Shown here in pieces: positions 1-8,441 of a stretch of 10,098 nt of DNA. This DNA comes from Phoronis ovalis (lineage: Eukaryota; Phoronida; Phoronidae): assembly GCA_028565635.1 (NCBI GenBank), contig JAOXYB010067945.1, forward strand, positions 1 to 10,098. The letters are read 5' to 3'. A program made the position numbers and the translations under genes. The notes under the pieces were generated by a model. It saw nothing but the letters and a program-made list of their open reading frames with translations. It made no database searches and was not told the DNA's origin. The first letter of the stretch is position 1. Every line of letters begins with the position of its first letter.

Positions 1-76
1 GGGGTTGGATTTTTTTGTGCACCATGTTTTTGAAATGCACCAACCCCCCCTGTGGTAATTTCTGACCAGTCCCTTA
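1..76 (-). repeat. End of a dispersed repeat (GGGACTGGTCAGAAATTAC type)
   Basis: Read on the minus strand, this stretch begins AGGGACTGGTCAGAAATTAC and continues into a G-run, TTGGTGCATTTC, and an A-rich tail ending in CCAACCCC. The G-rich block inside AT-rich DNA, and the reuse of GGGACTGGTCA at 3066-3076, show it is a repeat fragment rather than unique sequence. I recall similar GGGACTGGTC-type strings as abundant interspersed repeats in marine invertebrate genomes, without being able to name the family. It continues off the left edge. Confidence 0.5.
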
Positions 77-221
77 GTAAGAAAAGGTGGCATAAGTATA
101 CCATTAGATTCCCCATCAAACTCAACAGAAAAAAAACATAAAGCTCCGAACTATTATCTTTTTATGACGTGAGCGTACACCCTTTCTGATATCGTGAAAA
201 TCGGGTTAGAACCAAACCTAC

Positions 222-261
222 CCAAATTCAAATTTGGATTTTTCAAAAATTGTACTGATCT
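222..261 (-). CDS. Weak candidate exon 4 of the ependymin-like gene
   Basis: On the minus strand AACATTCCAG|AG (AG at 263-262) is followed by a 40-nt stretch that completes the phase-1 codon left by exon 3. It reads E-ISTIFEKSKFEFG up to GG|GTAGGT (GT at 221-220), leaving phase 2. A branch-point-like GACTAAA lies about 20 nt upstream of the acceptor. In the family the Cys-x-Pro region is followed by a short Ser/Thr-Phe segment leading to a glycine, so the reading is plausible. The polypyrimidine tract is weak and 40 nt is very short for an exon. Exon 4 could equally lie beyond the left edge. Confidence 0.22.
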
Positions 262-621
262 CTGGAATGTTATTGCTTTAGTCAGAAAGTACAACATGTT
301 GACATGAAAAAAATAAGTGTATTAACATGTCGGCACTATATTCGTCAACAAAGCAATGGCATACTTATGCCAGTTGCCAGGAGTAAAATTATTTAATAAG
401 TGAAAAGACAAAAGTACCTCTTTTGTGAAACTTTTATGTAATATTTAAAAATTAGAAGTATAATAAAACACATATCTTTAAGTAATGCAAAGAGACACAG
501 AGTTGCTGCATGATAATGTCATAAGTATATTTTCCGTATTTTAAAGGGCAAAAATAACAAAGCATTTTTTTTATAAATGCATCACTTAAACAACAGTAAA
601 CAATTAAAATATGTCACTAAC

Positions 622-709
622 CTGGTAAGCAATTGTGCGTCCCCATATCAAATAGAAAAGGCGTCTTGGTGCACTTCATCCCCTCGTTTTCAATAATGTA
701 CGTTATTTT
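622..709 (-). CDS. Exon 3 of the ependymin-like gene
   Basis: The acceptor is CGACAAATTTCAG|AAA (AG at 711-710) and the donor is TTACCAG|GTTAGT (GT at 621-620). The exon is 88 nt, entered in phase 0 and left in phase 1. It encodes KITYIIENEGMKCTK, then PFLFDMGTHNCLP and the first base of the next codon. The Y-I-I-E start, the Cys-Thr-Lys and the Cys-Leu-Pro are placed as in ependymin-related proteins, where these cysteines form disulfides. The exon has no ATG-initiated frame of useful length, so simple ORF finding misses it. Confidence 0.7.
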
Positions 710-1445
710 CTGAAATTTGTCGCAATGTTTTTTATTTGAGTACTTTTTACACTTATTTCTGGTATTGTGTGTGTGTAACGCTTGAATTTAGAACTTTTTT
801 TTTTCGAACTGGACACTAAAATAAACCAAACAACTGTACACGAGGAATACACTATAAATTACCTTGGCAAAGTCGGATATTCCTCTCTGTCGGAATTCCA
901 TGCCTGGTGGGGTTACTGTTAAGTTCATGGTGTAGGCCTGCCTTTTATTTTTGAAATCCATTGACAGACGCATAAGGCCCTAAAATAATATAAAAGTTTT
1001 ATGGTGTTGAATAAAAAGTGGAACTAAATCCTGACTATCAATTTTAGAATAAAACTAGAAATTGAATTTCTTTTGGTCTCCCATTATATTTTTATTGGTT
1101 TACTGTGTTTACCACACTAATCTTATTGCACAATCGAGTGTTTCAGTCAATTGTTCTGCTGTACATTTCAAAATAATAACAAGTAGCTTCTTAACTGATA
1201 TTGCTCGAATTAGTTTAAATGTACTTACAGTAGTCTCTTTAATAACCCCTTTTTACCTGCTGCGCAGATGGGTACCTTGCTCCCGGTTTGCCCACCATTA
1301 CACCTTGCGTAAGTCCCACATCTGCCTCAAACTGTTCAGGAAGACAACAGGGTGTCGGCTCCGGTTTCGGCTGATCATGCGGCAGAGCATTAGCACCTAT
1401 TATCAGTACTAGGACAAACGTAACTGTGCATGTATACAAATCCAT
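622..1445 (-). CDS. Ependymin-related secreted protein, 5' part of a spliced gene (exons 1-3; 3' end off the window)
   Basis: Three exons on the minus strand join in frame: 1445-1257 (63 codons), 979-863 (39 codons) and 709-622 (29 codons plus one base). All junctions are GT-AG: donors CAG|GTAAAA, AAG|GTAATT and CCAG|GTTAGT, acceptors TATTATTTTAG|G and AAATTTCAG|A. The first two introns are phase 0 and the third is phase 1; introns 1 and 2 are 277 and 153 bp. The joined product of about 131 residues starts with a hydrophobic signal peptide. A CCLPEQFEADVG segment follows, then LSMDFKNKRQAY, then a YIIENEGMKCTK stretch and a final C-L-P. This order matches ependymin-related proteins: an early C-x-P with an aromatic and acidic patch, a Y/M-D...Q-R strand, then a Cys-Lys/Thr strand and a second Cys-x-Pro. 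Family members are secreted or lysosomal lipid- and calcium-binding glycoproteins of roughly 200 residues, so about a third is missing on the left. NLT in exon 2 is a possible N-glycosylation site. The family call is by motif memory; the exon structure is seen directly. Confidence 0.72.
863..979 (-). CDS. Exon 2 of the ependymin-like gene
   Basis: The acceptor is TATATTATTTTAG|GGC (AG at 981-980) and the donor is GCCAAG|GTAATT (GT at 862-861), both close to consensus. The exon is 117 nt, phase 0 at both ends, and encodes 39 residues beginning GLMRLSMDFKNKRQAY. The MDFKNKRQ stretch corresponds to the Y-D-x-x-x-Q-R strand of ependymin-related proteins. NLTVTPPG contains an N-x-T sequon. The frame stays open past the donor for a hydrophobic stretch, which I take to be intron. 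Confidence 0.72.
1257..1445 (-). CDS. Exon 1 of the ependymin-like gene: signal peptide and first Cys-Pro motif
   Basis: The ATG at 1445-1443 has A at -3 and G at +4, a good initiation context, and opens a hydrophobic leader (residues 1-20, with core VTFVLVLIIGANA). Cleavage is likely after ANA, before LPHD. A proline-rich spacer (QPKPEPTP) and CCLPEQFEADVG follow. The frame runs on through the donor for five codons to a stop, but CAG|GTAAAA at 1257/1256 is a strong donor and gives phase 0, which fits exon 2. The alternative donor AAG|GTACCC a little upstream (about 1271) gives a phase that does not fit. An AG at 1456-1455, nine bases before the coding start, could be the acceptor of a 5' UTR intron. 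Confidence 0.75.
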
Positions 1446-1673
1446 ATTTTTTTCCTACAAAATATTGTTACGTTGATAATTTATGTAATTGCGTGAATTA
1501 AAAACGCAACTTTAGTTTTGTTTGCATGTTGATCTTATTGCGACAAATATAAACAATTAAAGTTAATTAATATTGCAAACATAATTTAACACAATGTTTA
1601 TATTTTGTTTGAGAATCGAACTGGCCTTCTTTACCATTCAATACATTGATAATTTACGGGTGGATAATTTCTG

Positions 1674-1718
1674 CAACTGAGTTGAACGCAATACAAGAGT
1701 TTGAAAATCATATATATG
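1674..1718 (-). promoter_or_regulatory. Possible core promoter (TATA-like plus initiator-like) of the ependymin-like gene
   Basis: On the minus strand GCATATATATG (about 1719-1709) lies some 34-38 bases upstream of TCAGTTG (about 1680-1674), which resembles a metazoan initiator with its A at 1678. The pair is about 230 bp upstream of the start codon in the right orientation. A donor-like ATG|GTAAAG at 1635/1634 and the AG at 1456-1455 would allow a 5' UTR intron between them. In DNA this AT-rich, TATA-like strings are common, so this is only a suggestion. Confidence 0.2.
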
Positions 1719-1719
1719 C

Positions 1720-3064
1720 GTCCGTGAGTGAATGCACATACCTAAATAACCGGAAGCTTGACTATCCCTTCCCCCTGGGAACATTGCACAATTATTGATT
1801 GGGTTTCAAGTCTTGATTGTGGATGCTTTTTTAACACCTTTACAAATAAAACGTTTGTTACGTTAGATGTCAATATAACAAATATGAAACAATTGGAAGA
1901 CATACTTTGCCCGGATACTTTGGTTGGTGGTTACTGTCAGTTAAAAACACTAAGTGTAGTAACTTACCAGTAGAAATTTGGATTGTCGTCTTGTACGGGG
2001 TCTGGTATTCACTATTATGATGACAGAACTGAATAACAGTCAGCAAATCATAATCGGTATTTATAGCATTTGTCGACACTGTAATCTGTGATGAATGAAC
2101 TAAGCAAATACAGATCACGCGTTCTTTATACAATTTCTTAACACCTTGTGACGAATTGCAACATACATAGAAACTGGGATAGTCCTGTCGTTACTGTGAC
2201 TTGTGTAGGAAATTGTGAAACGACCTCTTACTCGTGATAATGCAAAATATTTTAGTAGAATATTTTTTCGTGTTTTGTTTCAAAAGTTATTTTTATCATT
2301 AAACGTATACATTGAGTGCCCCCATTAATCTAATATATCTGTTGACAGTATACTGCAACATAAACCTCAGGACATCACTGCCCATACACTTTATACATAG
2401 GTACTTATATCGATCTCCCAAAATCTTTCACCAATTATCAAAAAATAATTGTCTTACAACATGTTATCTTTAACCAGGTTACAGTGCAATACCTCGATAT
2501 CGAGTAAGCATGTCAAAAATGTTAATAAGGTGGGATAATTGGTAGAATTTAAATAACTAAAGTAATTTAGAGGCAGACATGTGTTCCAATGTCCCGTACA
2601 TTTCAAACCGTAAAATGCGAAAAATGTTACAAAATTAAAATAGTTGTTCTATTAAGTAAAAAAAGCAATCTGTTTCAAAATACATAAGGTGCGCCAAGCG
2701 ATCCAAAATGTTAAATAGCTAAACTAATGCAAAATGTATTGCGCTGCCCCAGTTCCCTAGTGTCTTGTCTAATTTAAAATTTATTTTTTTCTGAACCACA
2801 CTTTGTGTATACATTGTAAGTGTTATTTTTTCCTAAAGAAAAAAATATAATTAAAGTGAACATAGAAATATATATTATATAAAAATTAAATTGTTACAAT
2901 AATATCACTGCTCGAGTGTCATTGCCGTGCTTAATATTTTAAAATACGTATAGGGTGGCCAATTATTTAAAAATTTAAGTTCCAATAGTTGAGTAACGTT
3001 TAAGTCGGCAGGTACAGTATGTATTTATTTTCGCAATTGTCAAGATGTAATGTGTGCCATAGCT
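1720..3064. other. AT-rich intergenic stretch without a recognisable gene
   Basis: Upstream of the ependymin-like gene. Open frames of 71 codons (1758-1973, plus) and 87 codons (1870-2133, minus) overlap each other. Neither shows a signal peptide, motif or splice border that I recognise, and I treat both as chance. No RNA gene or repeat array is evident. Confidence 0.5.
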
Positions 3065-3110
3065 TAGGGACTGGTCATTATTTCTGAGGGATGTATGACC
3101 ATGTTGGCAT
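3065..3110 (+). repeat. Second copy of a GGGACTGGTCA-type repeat end
   Basis: AGGGACTGGTCATTATTTCT followed by GAGGGATGTATGACC repeats the 11-base GGGACTGGTCA of the 1-76 repeat in the opposite orientation. Beyond that core the resemblance is loose (an A/T-rich stretch, then a G-block), as expected of an old diverged copy. The right limit is arbitrary. Confidence 0.35.
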
Positions 3111-3267
3111 ATAGGTACTCGGGATTTTTAGATAAGAGGAATAACATGTCAGAAATTGTAATAATAAGAAATGTAATTCACATATATACAACTAGTACTA
3201 GTAACATAGAAACAAAAACATGTACACGTATAATGCATTGTAATTCTCAGCTGGGACGTAAAATATA

Positions 3268-3371
3268 CTTCACAGCGAAGCGAAGCTAGGGGGTCCGGGG
3301 GCATGATTTTTTTTTTGAATATTTGGTGCAATTTCATGTAGTCTGGTGCAGTCTAGGATCATTTTTGCAAG
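3268..3371 (+). repeat. Dispersed repeat fragment with GCGAAGCGAAGC and GGGGGTCCGGGGGCATG
   Basis: A purine-rich GCGAAGCGAAGC leads into GGGGGTCCGGGGGCATG, then a T-run and TGGTGCAATTTC. A second TGGTGCAGT follows within 30 bases. The composition stands out sharply from the AT-rich flanks. The GGGGGTCCGGGGGCATG string is, from memory, a frequent dispersed repeat motif in invertebrate genomes; its minus-strand translation (MPPDPLASLR) is part of the repeat and not a gene. Confidence 0.5.
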
Positions 3372-4099
3372 GACACAATGTGCCACTTTTTATACATTAA
3401 GAAACACATTTTACATGAAGAATTTACTTTGACAATAGTATTTTATATTCGTTTATTAATTTTTGAATAAATTAAACTCATCTGTTATTGTTGATGGTAC
3501 TTAGTCTTAATGGAGATTTTTAGTAAAACCAACCAAGACCTTAAAGCTTCGTGGTATACTATAACAGAAACGAAAGATTTATTTTTATTATTTTTCTTTT
3601 ATATATTTAATTTTCAGGCAGCTGACAGAATACCTACTGCTTCACATATTAACAAAACAAAAAGCAGTCATTTCTTATAGGTTTCTTAAAGCTTCTGCCA
3701 GAGCGTGTACTGCTTTGAGGCAAATTTTGCAGTACAGAAATCTCTAGAGCGTGATTCAAAATGAAAACATATTCGATGTAAACATAAGCGTTAGTGGCTT
3801 GGCAAATTTGAAGCCACTATAACAGCTGTCTTATGGTGCTTCACATGGGAGATTAGTAAATATCTGAAATATAACTACCCTGGTTGCGTATGGGATTCTG
3901 TGTAATAACTGGTGGAATTGTAATATGGATTATATAGAATTTTATTGAAAAAAGTACAATATATTTCCAAGAAAATTTGGTTCTTTTGTGTTATTTACAA
4001 GGCTGGGGTGTATGTACGTTGCACGGTGACTTGTAGTAATATAACAAAAGGTTTACATCAGTAGCATAATACGAACTATCTGCATAAATTTAATTAATA
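3372..4099. other. AT-rich stretch with one short inverted repeat
   Basis: No coding signal is visible. TGTACTGC (3706-3713) and GCAGTACA (3729-3736) form a perfect 8-bp inverted repeat around a 15-base spacer. AGAGCGTG occurs on both sides of it (about 3700 and 3747) as a direct repeat. Confidence 0.4.
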
Positions 4100-4440
4100 A
4101 GCCGGACTTCTCTAGGCATTTCAGGTTTTTTTGACACATTAGCAGAGAGGATCCGTTTTTTTGATCAAATTAGCAGAGAGAATCCAGTTTTTGACCGAGT
4201 TATTCAGAGTTCCATCTATGTAGGGATGTGCCGCTGTACATAGTGGATCCGTTTTTTTAAAACCAAATTAGCAGAGTGGATCCGGTTATTTGACCATATT
4301 AGCAGAGTGGACCCGTTATTTTTTTTTTTTTGAATAAATAAGCCGAGTTGTTCTGGTTTTTGACTAAAATAAATCAGTTTTCCAATACACGTTAAGGTTT
4401 GGCAGAGAAAAATATTTGTAATAAGAGGATCCGGTTTTTA
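4100..4440 (+). repeat. Degenerate tandem array, period about 31 bp
   Basis: Units of the form AGCAGAGnGGATCCG, then a T-run, then GAnnAAATT recur. Recognisable unit starts are at about 4141, 4172, 4202, 4241, 4270, 4301, 4341 and 4419, spaced about 29-31 bp where intact and wider where a T-run has grown (4318-4331) or units have decayed. GGATCC or a one-base variant occurs in most units. Inside the array GGGATGTGCCGC (4223-4234) interrupts the register; the same 12 bases head the array at the right edge of the window. About eight to ten decayed units are visible. No coding frame is present. Confidence 0.75.
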
Positions 4441-4483
4441 AGCCTGTGCCACACGCAACTACCCTAAATTTTGTGAAGTACAT

Positions 4484-4495
4484 GTACCCCCGGGG
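4484..4495 (-). repeat. GTACCCCCGGGG motif flanking the 31-bp array
   Basis: This 12-base GC block sits about 45 bases past the last array unit. Its reverse complement, CCCCGGGGGTAC, matches the CCCGGGGGGGTAC that precedes the second array (9892-9904), apart from the length of the G-run. It may be the inverted other end of the same repeat family or a coincidence of short GC-rich strings. Confidence 0.3.
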
Positions 4496-4531
4496 TCTCA
4501 TTGAGTAGTTAACCTTTTCAGACTTAGATAG

Positions 4532-4719
4532 AGACTGGAATATATATTTGTCAAGCTGACTTCTGTACTAACGCAAAAGCTGGTGACTGTTGATCACCCT
4601 CAGTGGTTATTTTGCTTCCCCAGCAAAGGGAGATGGGACCCCGCGGATGGGATAGACATTCTACGTATCATCAATACCATGAAGGACACGTGTTCAGAGC
4701 CTGACAAGCATGTGCACTG
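4532..4719 (+). pseudogene. Orphan or decayed exon resembling a receptor-type protein tyrosine phosphatase domain
   Basis: An open frame runs from just after a TAG (4529-4531) to a TGA (4718-4720) with no useful start codon. Its last third reads KGRWDPADGIDILRIINTMK, then DTCSEPDK and HVH. In protein tyrosine phosphatases the WPD loop is followed by Gly-x-Pro, a helix of I/L-rich residues, a short linker and V-H-C-S-A-G. Here the PADG, the amphipathic helix and the terminal V-H-C fit that order, but a canonical WPD is absent (RWDP instead). An acceptor-like TTTTGCTTCCCCAG lies at 4610-4623, so the true exon may be 4624-4719 (96 nt). At the 3' end GTG CAC TG is followed by ATAACT where a GTAACT donor would be expected. 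With no neighbouring exon of the domain visible, I read this as a relic. The family assignment is by eye. Confidence 0.42.
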
Positions 4720-4749
4720 ATAACTCCTATTTATACGTCAATGTTGCAA

Positions 4750-6270
4750 TCCTGTCATATAAGGTGACTTACATATTTGATAAGATAAGAACTCTCTGCC
4801 ACTAGATATTTTATTAACTTAATAGATAAAATTACTGTCACCCAGTCTCTGTGATCATGCAGTTGTGCGTCACACAGTGCAAGCAAACCTATAGTTTACG
4901 TTTAATACAGTTTTTTTGAACCTCGTATTTCATTGCATATTGCAGAGAAAAATTATTATCAGTATATTTTAGTAAAGCCATTCTAAGTTTGGGAATTTAC
5001 GAATTTTATAATAAGAGCAATTTCTAATAAAAACAGATATTTTTTGAAATTCCATGTTAAATAGCCGCCTGCAATCTATTCGTTAGGATTTGACTGTGTT
5101 GTTTTCTTAAACAGCTTAATTAACATATGAACTGGACGATTAGCAGAAACATGACTGAGCTCTTTCGGGTATTATTGAGCGGCAAACAATAAAACAGGTA
5201 TGATGTAACATGTTAAGCTGTGAGGTGATGTGTCACTTTATTCGTGCAAAAGGGACGTGAAATATCATTTAGCTGAGAGATTGAGTTAATTAATTACAGT
5301 TGGTTTATTTACATGATCACTAACGCTTTCGTAGCTTACAAAAGAAACATTGTTTAGAACGTTTAAAAATAAAAATGATATCTAATTTAGTCTTTTTGGA
5401 GTGTCGCTGACTACGCGAAAATAAGGCTTCCTTAAATTTTGGAAATTATGGCCAAACAAAAGCGGCTGTTACCCTAATTTCTTTTAGTCCAAATGAATGA
5501 GATGTAGGTGGCGCATTGTCGCGCATATTTTGGACGGCGATTTAACATTAGGATTAATATTTCATAAAACATTTTTTACAAAAAATTCTATTATTAGATA
5601 ATTCAAAAATTTAGAATAACAGTAAATATTTCGTTTTCACTTTGGCTTTACTAAAATATATCTGTAATAATTTTTCTCGGCAATATATAGGTTATCAAAT
5701 ATGTGGTTCAAAAAAGTGTGACATAGACTTTACAAACAACCCTTGCTTACATAATGTCGAATAACATGAAATTTTCAGGAAACATTTTAAGACAGAATTT
5801 CTTATTTTTTTAGAAATTTCAGTTAGTTCCATGACTAACCACCAGAGATGGCACCAGCGACATCCCTGTAGTATTATAGCGCCAAGTAGCACTGACCAGG
5901 TCCAATTGTAGTTAGAGCAGTTAGGGCAAACCTGTTATGGCGAAATATCGTCAAATGTCTCAAGTTACATGAATGCGCAGCTTTGATTTTTTTTTTCATG
6001 CAGGCAAATAACGTGTTGGAGAAAAGATACTTGACACAATTTTGAGAAATAAAGTAACAGCTACTTTTATTTCTATGTTCTATTTGAACTGTTTTTGGTT
6101 AAATTGCATGAACAAAATCCAAGTTTTAATCACTCTGTTGTTACGGTCCATCACGTAAAATATCAATACTTTTTCTGTAAATTTCCCAGTAACTCCCAAA
6201 CGGGAAGGATGTCAAATCCTTTCTCATTTTTTATTTGCGGCATTTTATGATGAAAGGTACTACACTTGAT
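4750..6270. other. AT-rich non-coding stretch
   Basis: Nothing gene-like is seen. A GC-richer patch at about 5508-5540 (GGTGGCGCATTGTCGCGCAT) and another at about 5838-5890 stand out in composition and may be old repeat fragments. The 65-codon minus-strand frame at 5695-5892 has no recognisable features. Confidence 0.45.
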
Positions 6271-6272
6271 GC

Positions 6273-6301
6273 AATAAGGAAAAAGCAAATGTTTCCTTAT
6301 T
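6273..6301. repeat. Perfect 10-bp inverted repeat with 9-base loop
   Basis: AATAAGGAAA (6273-6282) is followed after AAGCAAATG by TTTCCTTATT (6292-6301), an exact reverse complement. The right arm overlaps a direct duplication of CCTTATT, and a variant CCTTTTGCTTATT follows about 45 bases on. The stem is AT-rich, so it could be a chance hairpin or a fragment of a small inverted-repeat element. Confidence 0.5.
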
Positions 6302-7984
6302 CCTTATTAGGATCAAAATCGAATAAAAAAGCATTAGTTCCTTTTGCTTATTCGGTTCAAATTCGGAACAAAATTGGAACAATACTGAGCCTTTAACAAT
6401 AAATTTTGCTACTTTGCGAAGCTGTTCTCTTTCTAGAATGGTTTAACGATTAAACAAACCTGAATGACACATCCGTTAAGGGTAAAATTCATTTTGTAAA
6501 CGTTAAATGGCGATTATTTCTGTACTGATATACAAAATCTTAACAAAATTAAGGATATCATTAAGAATATAACTTTAAACAAACTGTACGAACAGTGCTC
6601 CCCCTCGTGGTGGAAAGTGGCATCAACATTAACCAGCTTCTTTATTACCCCTATTAGCGTAGGCCTGATATACAGTAATAGGTGGACATAAATATTGGGT
6701 GATGCCGCAAAATGTGTAATACGTAAGAATGGAAATGGAAAGAGAGTACAACTTTAACACTTTGTGACGCTACACAAATTTTCGTATAAAATTTTACTTG
6801 GATAGAAATATATTATATTAAAAAATAACTTTTTTGCTGGGGAATTTCTAGTAGGCTATGTTACATGCGAATAATGTTACATAGCATATGCGACAAACTG
6901 GTGAGGAAGTTTTTCCAATGTAAATTTCATGTTAAGATGGTCTACATTTTACCAGAAGATGTATAACCTGAACTTCCGAATTTTAAGAATTCTTGTTGGA
7001 CCATTGCCTCGTTTTCATTTGAAACCAATTTCTCTTAAAGTAACTTCTTGAGGCTGTGATAAAATTTGAATGCAAATTATTCGTAAAGTTCGTGCGAAAG
7101 TTTTCATTAATCGGGTCAAGTTGAGAGCTGCACTTAGTATTTTGCCGGCAGGTAGCGATGTGAGCAATATTAAGATGTTCGGAGTCTGAATTCAGTGAAA
7201 TCTCCTTTGTACGACAAACTCACGCTATTAGAAAATTGCCGCTGTTTTTCATGATTTCGCCAGTGCACTATTAGAATTTCAAGTAAAATAGGAAAACGGA
7301 TAAGCACAAAACGAGGACTTCAATAAGTGCGTTACATCGTGTAGTGGCATATTATTCTTCTAACACTCATATTTCCTCCATATGTTATTGCGTAGGTTTG
7401 TTTCCCGTAGGCATATTTCATTTAAATTGAACACTCAGGCTGCTTAAAAGACTGTAGATTTATAAAATAGGAAACTTTGTAACTCGTATATAAAGTCGCA
7501 CTTCAAAAAGATATTTTATGCTTTTTATAGAAGCAGCATTTCAATTTTGTATATTTCTCTTTTATTGATATCACCACAATTTCTACTAAAAACTTGTTTC
7601 TTACCTCAAATATTGCATTTCTGGTTTATACTAATATTTCCCGGATATGCGTCCCACAGTCTTATACAATAGGAAGTAAAATCTGCTTTATGTGGTTTCC
7701 AATTGTCCTGAAAGTGATTTTATAAATTACGTCGCACTCAGGAGGACTGATACGCGCGATGCATGAAGTTATTGTCACGGATAAGAAAGAATATTGTCCG
7801 GGAATATTGTATTACAATTGATCACCAACCTGTAAACTAAAGATACTATGATAAATGTTGACTATCTTGCATATAGTTCTGATACAGATTTAAGAATATA
7901 TAACCTGCACAGGGAATTGTTTAGTAGGTGGTAGATACATGGGGGTCGATTAGCCTGGGCATGACCGGTCTAACTACAAATGAT
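6302..7984. other. AT-rich non-coding stretch
   Basis: No gene is recognised. A GC-richer string at about 6597-6620 (GCTCCCCCTCGTGGTGG) looks like a dispersed repeat fragment. GAATATTGT is repeated at 7789-7797 and 7802-7810 (13-bp spacing). CTGAATTCAG near 7187 is a simple palindrome. Confidence 0.4.
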
Positions 7985-7985
7985 A

Positions 7986-8017
7986 CCATGAATAATTAAA
8001 GTTTCCATGAATAATTA
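7986..8017. repeat. 13-bp direct repeat, 19-bp period
   Basis: CCATGAATAATTA occurs at 7986-7998 and again at 8005-8017. The two copies are identical and separated by AAGTTT, a local duplication of recent appearance. Confidence 0.55.
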
Positions 8018-8068
8018 GCAGACTTTCTAGTACCCGTGGTTGTAAAAATTAAAGTTTACTGCTTCAAC

Positions 8069-8099
8069 CTGAGACTAACTATAGTTATATTAGTCTCAG
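8069..8099. mobile_element. 31-bp inverted-repeat insertion flanked by 7-bp direct repeats
   Basis: CTGAGACTAA (8069-8078) and TTAGTCTCAG (8090-8099) are perfect reverse complements around an 11-base centre. CTTCAAC stands immediately outside on both sides (8062-8068 and 8100-8106), as a target-site duplication would. Within it, TAACTATAGTTA is itself a 12-base palindrome. The arrangement suggests a minimal inverted-repeat insertion or the remnant of a larger DNA element after internal deletion. No family can be named; a 7- or 8-bp duplication would be compatible with several transposon superfamilies. Confidence 0.4.
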
Positions 8100-8106
8100 C
8101 TTCAAC

Positions 8107-8441
8107 TAGTAGCCCATCTATAAGAAACGTTTCAACATTTGGCAACTGTCCGACCACGATGAATTTTCTCCTAACTATATGTTGAAGTCAGTTTAATTTA
8201 CACAATTTTCAGTGTATAGAGTCATATATATTTAATTATAGCTAATGGAATCAAATATGAAATCATTCTAAAATATCTAGCTAAAAACTTAATTTTCTTT
8301 AGATTTTTAAGAAAAAAGTGGTCGTATTAACCAATGCTATGCTAAACCGTATACATTTATTTTACATTAAACAGATCAAGCTCAATTTATTGTAGCAGGC
8401 ATGTATTAAAAATACTTTATAAAGCAGTCTATTTTTAAATA
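8107..8441. other. AT-rich non-coding stretch
   Basis: No coding, RNA or repeat signal is recognised here. Confidence 0.4.

Noticed and set aside
481-511. Alternative exon 4 acceptor on the minus strand (CATTATCATGCAG|CA)
   Set aside because: The phase fits and the frame stays open, but the translation is a low-complexity hydrophobic string without any ependymin feature.
764-777. TG dinucleotide run in intron 2
   Set aside because: Only about five units; too short to call a microsatellite of note.
1062-1412. 116-codon plus-strand open frame, the longest in the window
   Set aside because: It lies antisense to exon 1 and intron 1 of the ependymin-like gene. Its second half is the reverse of coding sequence and it has no recognisable domain.
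1758-1973. 71-codon plus-strand frame with several cysteines (CGCFFNTF, DILCPDTLVGGYC)
   Set aside because: The cysteine spacing looked like a small secreted protein, but there is no signal peptide, clear splice border or known motif, and another chance frame overlaps it on the other strand.
6350-6372. CGGTTCAAATTCGG, resembling a tRNA T-loop
   Set aside because: No acceptor stem, D-arm or anticodon arm can be drawn around it.
2863-6830. Similar strings ATAGAAATATATATTATAT (near 2863) and ATAGAAATATATTATATT (near 6804)
   Set aside because: Both are nearly pure A/T with little similarity in the flanks, as expected by chance in DNA of this composition.
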